Below are positions 12,671 to 15,162 of a DNA stretch of 15,162 nt, one piece after another. The translations under genes and the position numbers were made by a program. The notes beneath the pieces were generated by a model. The model made no database searches and was not told the origin of the DNA. It worked only from the letters and a program-made list of their open reading frames with translations. Position 1 is the first letter of the stretch. Each line of letters opens with the position of its first letter. Source of the DNA: Baffinella frigidus (lineage: Eukaryota; Cryptophyceae; Cryptomonadales; Baffinellaceae). Where the stretch lies: assembly GCA_026770585.1 (NCBI GenBank), contig MU646730.1:348120-363281 (forward strand), read 5' to 3'.

Positions 12671-12718
12671 GGTGGTTCAAATTCCACATTGTTGCGGTTC
12701 TGTAGAATGCACTTCCAC

Positions 12719-12800
12719 GTTTAGGGTTTAGGGTTTAGGGTTTAGGGTTTAGAGTTTAGAGTGTGGGGTTCATGGTTCCGGTTTGAGGGTTTAGGGTTTA
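12719..12800 (+). repeat. TTTAGGG array
   Basis: Five perfect TTTAGGG units from 12720, then TTTAGAG, TGTGGGG and TTTGAGG variants and two more perfect units ending near 12800. Confidence 0.95.
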
Positions 12801-12822
12801 GACGAAATGATCATTCTTGAGT

Positions 12823-12898
12823 GTTAATTAATTGATTACGATGAGCATGCAAACAATTAATTAATTAATTACGAAACAATTAATTGATTAATTACGAT
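12823..12898. repeat. TTAATTAA-rich tract
   Basis: ATTAATTAATTGATTACGAT and relatives repeat three times, separated by GAGCATGCAAAC and GAAAC. The unit pairs with itself, so the tract is palindromic. From 12899 to 13030 nothing is recognised apart from a C/T-rich stretch near 12965-13000. Confidence 0.85.
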
Positions 12899-13032
12899 GT
12901 ACCCGCTCTTCGTCGCCTTCTTCGCACGCTGCAATCAGCATGTCATTTCCATCTACCATTTCGTCACTCCCCCTTTCCGCCTCCTCCTCCTGCCCAACGT
13001 GTTGTGTGTGACTGCCACGAAACAATTCCACA

Positions 13033-13142
13033 GGAAAACTGATTTAACCTAAAATATTGGATTTCAATACAAAATGCTACATGTTTGCTGTGCAATATTA
13101 CTAGAAAAGATCGTTCCATGTAGTAAATTTCATTGACGATTT
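13033..13142. mobile_element. Family F element, copy 5 (decayed)
   Basis: GGAAAACTGATTTAACC, TAAAATATTGGATTTCAATA, CAATATTACTAG, AAGATCGTTCCATGTAGTAA and ATTTCATTGACGA match the 10448-10555 copy base for base in large part. The left inner core is altered to AAATGCTACATG. It lacks the extra inverted half found at 10573. Confidence 0.8.
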
Positions 13143-13167
13143 TTTTTTAATCAAATTTTCCTACGAA

Positions 13168-13233
13168 ATTTTCCTGTGAAATTGGTCATCGGTTTGTACA
13201 GTTTTCCTAGGAAACTGGTCATCGATTTGTACC
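13168..13233 (+). repeat. 33-bp tandem duplication
   Basis: ATTTTCCTGTGAAATTGGTC plus ATCGGTTTGTACA (13168-13200) is followed by GTTTTCCTAGGAAACTGGTC plus ATCGATTTGTACC (13201-13233). TTTCCTAGGAAA and GGTACAAAT / ATTTGTACC give further small palindromes across the adjoining C run. Confidence 0.85.
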
Positions 13234-13255
13234 GACCCCCCCCCTGGTACAAATT

Positions 13256-13306
13256 GAACGATCAGAATGCGTCACTCGGGGGGGGGGGGGTGAGAGGGCA
13301 GCTGCC
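13256..13306 (+). repeat. Perfect 51-bp inverted repeat, left arm
   Basis: GAACGATCAGAATGCGTCAC, then TC, a run of 13 G, TGAGAGGGCAGCTGCC. It is exactly mirrored at 14490-14540, including the length of the homopolymer run. GGCAGCTGCC at the inner end is nearly palindromic by itself. Confidence 0.95.
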
Positions 13307-13547
13307 CGACACGGTACACTGAGTAGCACAGGGATGAGGCTCTAGGTTAGCTCGTCTGGGTCCTATCGCACAGCTCTAGGCGCCTACAGTAGGCCTATCC
13401 CTTAGTGACCAGTAGGCCTACTAGACAGCGCCTTTTTCGCGCCGAATCTGACCCATGGACCCTGGACCCTGAACCCTGAACCCTGGGACGCAGCTGAAGG
13501 ACAGAGGACGGAGCTAGGGTGTAGGGTTCGGGGTTCAAATGCCAAGC
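13307..13547. other. No gene; telomere-like scraps
   Basis: GTAGGCCTA occurs twice (about 13389 and 13412), CCCTGGACCCTGAACCCTGAA (about 13457-13477; written here as 21 bases only as CCCTGGACCC and TGAACCCTGAA) and AGGGTGTAGGGTTCGGGGTT (about 13515). CCATGGACCC and GGGACGCA resemble CCATGGGACGCACC near 14457 on the same strand. Confidence 0.5.
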
Positions 13548-13735
13548 GTTTAATTAATTAATTGAACGTAACATTTGGCCTTGATGGCGTGTTTCTGGTG
13601 CAAACCTGGCTACAAGTCCTGAAAATCAACCTGATCCAATTGTGTGGTTGTTTTCGTTGGAAGGAAACGAATTAATTAATACATTTCCGAATTAACAAAT
13701 TAATTAATACATTTAACGAATTAATTAATACATTT
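13548..13735. repeat. TTAATTAA-rich repeats
   Basis: ATTAATTAATTGAACGTAAC is found at about 13552, then GAATTAATTAATACATTTCC is repeated three times with small changes between 13668 and 13736. The unit is about 20-22 bp and ends TACATTTCCGA. Confidence 0.85.
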
Positions 13736-13807
13736 CCGACTGAGGCAGAGCTAGAAAGCGAGACTTATTTCCTGGCAAGTCTCGCTTTCTAGCTCTGCCT
13801 CAGTCGG
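13736..13807. repeat. Perfect 31-bp hairpin with 10-nt loop
   Basis: 13736-13766 (CCGACTGAGGCAGAGCTAGA, then AAGCGAGACTT) and 13777-13807 are exact reverse complements. The loop is ATTTCCTGGC. It joins a TTAATTAA repeat directly to a family G copy. A transcript would form a bulge-free 31-bp RNA stem. Confidence 0.95.
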
Positions 13808-13920
13808 GTCCACCGACTATTCTCAAGTTGAGATGCTGGGGTTGCGGTACACATCAGTCAACTTCGGAGAAGAAAACTGCCTGAGCTCACCAAATTGGTA
13901 AGCCAAACCACTTTGCGGTG
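13808..13920 (+). repeat. Family G repeat, decayed copy
   Basis: GACTATTCTCAAGTTGAGAT, GCTGGGGTTGCGGTACACAT, CAGTCAACTTCGGAGAAGAA, GCTCACCAAATTGGTAAGCC: the same blocks as at 9050-9172 with more substitutions. Confidence 0.75.
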
Positions 13921-13984
13921 ACTGACGACAATCTTGCCCGGCCTCTGTCATATTCAATTTGGGTTCACCATATGTCCCCGGGAA

Positions 13985-14253
13985 CCACATGAGAATGGCA
14001 GAGGGGCCTATTTAAAACCGATGTGCTTTTAAAGTGGGCATGTGTGTAGTAACTTTCGTTGATTGGTCACGTAACTAGCCATACATTGGCGAGGCGCGAG
14101 GTTGGAACACTCTATCCTGGTATATGTATATGTATTTGTATATGTCTATGTATAAATGTATATATGTATATATATGTATATATATGTACATATACAGTGT
14201 ACACGTATTTACAACCCCACCTGTAAATAGGATCCTCCAGCATTCTCGAGTGG
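13985..14253 (+). mobile_element. Family A inverted-end element, copy 5 (269 bp)
   Basis: It starts CCACATGAGAATGGCAGAGG and ends CTCCAGCATTCTCGAGTGG. The interior GTGGGCATGTGTGTAGTAAC, TTTCGTTGATTGGTCACG, TAGCCATACATTGGC is nearly that of the copy at 2438-2628. Its extra length comes from a TATATG-type microsatellite (14123-14195) grown next to TATCCTGGTA. Confidence 0.85.
14123..14195. repeat. TATATG / GTATAT microsatellite inside family A
   Basis: GTATATGTATATGT-like units for about 70 bp, at the place where the 2438 copy has only TACAAATATCTAC. The expansion therefore came after the element was in place or in its direct parent. Confidence 0.9.
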
Positions 14254-14268
14254 AAGACGGGGATAATC

Positions 14269-14417
14269 CACTGCTAGCCAGGATGTTTTGCTAAAGTCAA
14301 CCTACCCTTGAAACTGTCCACTTTAGAATCCCAGACGCCATGGTGGCGTCCATTTTACTACACCTCTGTCCCATTTTTTAAAAAGTTGACTCATACAAAA
14401 TCTTGTGGCTAGCAGTG
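14269..14417. mobile_element. 149-bp inverted-end element with TACTACAC core
   Basis: CACTGCTAGCCAGGATGTTT (from 14269) mirrors the sequence ending AATCTTGTGGCTAGCAGTG at 14417 over 33 bp with about eight mismatches. Inside are GACGCCA / TGGCGTC (14334-14350) and TTTTACTACACC. It may be a diverged relative of family F. Confidence 0.65.
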
Positions 14418-14436
14418 TCATCACGGGCGGAGGGCC

Positions 14437-14486
14437 CGTGGACCCTAAACCCTGAACCATGGGACGCACCCTAAACCCTAAACTCT
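14437..14486 (-). repeat. Short CCCTAAA tract
   Basis: CCCTAAACCCTGAACC and CCCTAAACCCTAAACTC separated by ATGGGACGCA, immediately inside the right 51-bp arm. Confidence 0.8.
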
Positions 14487-14489
14487 CTC

Positions 14490-14540
14490 GGCAGCTGCCC
14501 TCTCACCCCCCCCCCCCCGAGTGACGCATTCTGATCGTTC
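14490..14540 (-). repeat. Perfect 51-bp inverted repeat, right arm
   Basis: Exact reverse complement of 13256-13306: GGCAGCTGCCCTCTCA, 13 C, then GAGTGACGCATTCTGATCGT TC. The arms enclose 1183 bp that contain no transposase-like frame. Confidence 0.95.
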
Positions 14541-14617
14541 GAGAGCGCCCCCAAATTGGGGCGTCCGTTAGGCCCGTTAGGATCTTTGAACTCCCAACCC
14601 ACTCAGCAGCGACCGAC

Positions 14618-14705
14618 GATATCGTATATTTATTCCGGTTGGAATAAATTTCGGTTGGATATTTTCCCCCGGATCTTCGGAGGAAATTCCGGTTGGAATC
14701 CATAG
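14618..14705. repeat. TCCGGTTGGAATA repeats and small hairpin
   Basis: TTCCGGTTGGAATA, TTTCGGTTGGATATT and TTCCGGTTGGAATCC follow at about 14633, 14649 and 14687. The last two bracket a hairpin (CCGGATCTTCGG-like). Confidence 0.65.
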
Positions 14706-14720
14706 CAACGGATAAGATTC

Positions 14721-14805
14721 GAGTACAACTCGTTTAGATGGACTGCATCCGTGAACACCTCGGCGGCTGCTAAGTGGTAGGCGGACACTGGAACTGGTTC
14801 TGCAG
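14721..14805 (-). pseudogene. Possible ankyrin relic (AYHLAAAEVFTDAVHL)
   Basis: A minus-strand frame open from about 14881 to 14630 contains AYHLAAAEVFTDAVHLNELY. Set against the ankyrin pattern TPLHLAAxxGHTDAVxLLL, AYHLAA fits the first helix and TDAVHLNEL the second. There is no GAD loop afterwards (YSNLIRCYG follows) and no second unit upstream. The frame is 83 codons with an ATG at 14881. Other frames overlap it, so this may be chance. If real it would be a gene end outside the main exon cluster, on the same strand. Confidence 0.35.
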
Positions 14806-14883
14806 AAAAGCCATGCTTTCTTTCGGAGCACATCAGGCCCTCCGGTGCCGTACTCCCCAGTTGACTAATCCTCGCTTTCATAG

Positions 14884-15010
14884 GGTAACGGCCTGAAAAT
14901 GGGGTAGTTAGGCATACGGCATTGCCTAGGACCTCCTACCGTAGGCCGAGGGATCCTAGGACCGAAAGTCTCCAGTGGGACTTTCTTCGTCTTTGAGGTT
15001 GACGGTTTCG
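14884..15010. repeat. Small hairpins, possible family E remnant
   Basis: TAACGGCCTGAAAATG, CCTACCGTAGGCC and GATCCTAGGACC recall family E interior blocks (TAACGG, TGCCTACCGTAGGGTCC) but no E termini are found. GAAAGTC / GACTTTC (14963-14984) form a 7-bp hairpin. Confidence 0.4.
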
Positions 15011-15019
15011 AGTTAATGT

Positions 15020-15162
15020 TTTCGGGTTTGGGGTTTGGGGTTTGGGGTTTGGGGTTTGGGGTTTGGGGTTTAGGGTTTAGGGTTTGTGGTTTGGGGGTTT
15101 TAGGGTTCAGGGTTCAGGGTTTAGGGTTTAGGGTTTAGGGTTCAGGGTTCAGGGTTTAGGGT
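15020..15162 (+). repeat. TTTGGGG / TTTAGGG array running off the window
   Basis: Six or seven perfect TTTGGGG units (about 15025-15070) give way to TTTAGGG, TTCAGGG and TTTGTGG variants up to the last base. The G-rich strand runs rightward, the orientation of a right-hand chromosome end, but the mix of variants suggests subtelomeric rather than terminal sequence. Confidence 0.95.

Noticed and set aside
12664-12690. GGTTCAAATTCC as a tRNA T-arm
   Set aside because: The flanking stem pairs over only four bases and no anticodon or acceptor arm is found at proper spacing; it overlaps a family E end.
1538-14253. Target-site duplications for families A and E
   Set aside because: Flanks of most copies do not match; only the A copy at 6815 has a possible 4-bp GAAC, too short to rely on.
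15020-15162. A functional chromosome terminus
   Set aside because: The array mixes TTTGGGG, TTCAGGG and TTTGTGG variants rather than being homogeneous, and the window simply ends inside it.

Overview
The window looks like gene-poor nuclear DNA from a eukaryote, probably subtelomeric. Heptamer arrays of the TTTAGGG / CCCTAAA type and variants (TTTGGGG, TGTAGGG, TCTAGGG, TAGGG) recur from about 318 to the last base. There is no operon, no bacterial-style gene and no long open frame with gene-like composition. TTTAGGG telomeres are known from plants, green algae and several other algal and protist lineages, so the sequence alone does not name the organism. Any alga or alga-like protist fits.

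The only recognisable protein-coding material is a set of ankyrin-repeat (ANK) exon relics. They lie mostly on the minus strand between about 12.1 and 7.7 kb, with outliers near 4.5 and 14.7 kb. Well-preserved pieces read VAALIEAGADVN...PLHFAAGRGQ (11059-10952), PLHFAAGRGQ (about 10852-10787) and VRLLLAAGADPN...PLHFAA (7776-7686). Several begin right after an AG at the same codon and end right before a GT at the equivalent place, so the ancestral gene seems to have had about one repeat per exon in phase 0. The gaps between them, including two candidate introns of only 36 and 37 nt, are made largely of degenerate telomeric repeats. Most pieces are truncated or frame-broken, so I treat them as decayed pseudogene exons, though a live spliced gene cannot be excluded.

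Most of the rest is short non-autonomous repeats with inverted ends. Family E is 161 bp, with CCACACAG ends (five copies plus a solo end). Family A is about 190-270 bp, with ends like CCACTCGAGAATGCTAG (five whole copies plus two partial). Family F is foldback elements built round TTACTACACA (five copies). Family G is a GGGTGTGTGGTACA repeat near 7.1-7.5, 9.1 and 13.8 kb. Family H is a TTGGACGAAG...TTAGGGCC repeat at 0.9 and 3.6 kb, with relatives at 4.1-4.5 kb. No transposase was found.

Layout: 1-0.15 kb 32-bp tandem repeat; 0.3-1.45 kb telomere-like tract, small repeats and perfect hairpins; 1.5-3.2 kb clustered A, E and F elements and a GC-rich tandem array; 3.2-4.6 kb purine-rich and H repeats ending in an ANK relic; 4.6-6.5 kb microsatellites and foldbacks; 6.6-7.5 kb E, A and G copies; 7.48-8.1 kb GA tract and ANK exons; 8.16-8.48 and 11.34-11.69 kb a large inverted repeat enclosing GGGA tracts, the 10.0-10.27 kb palindrome cluster, an F foldback and two ANK exons; 11.7-12.8 kb telomeric arrays meeting head to head round an ANK relic, then A and E copies; 13.26-14.54 kb a segment bounded by perfect 51-bp inverted repeats; 14.55-15.16 kb a possible ANK relic and a telomeric array running off the window.
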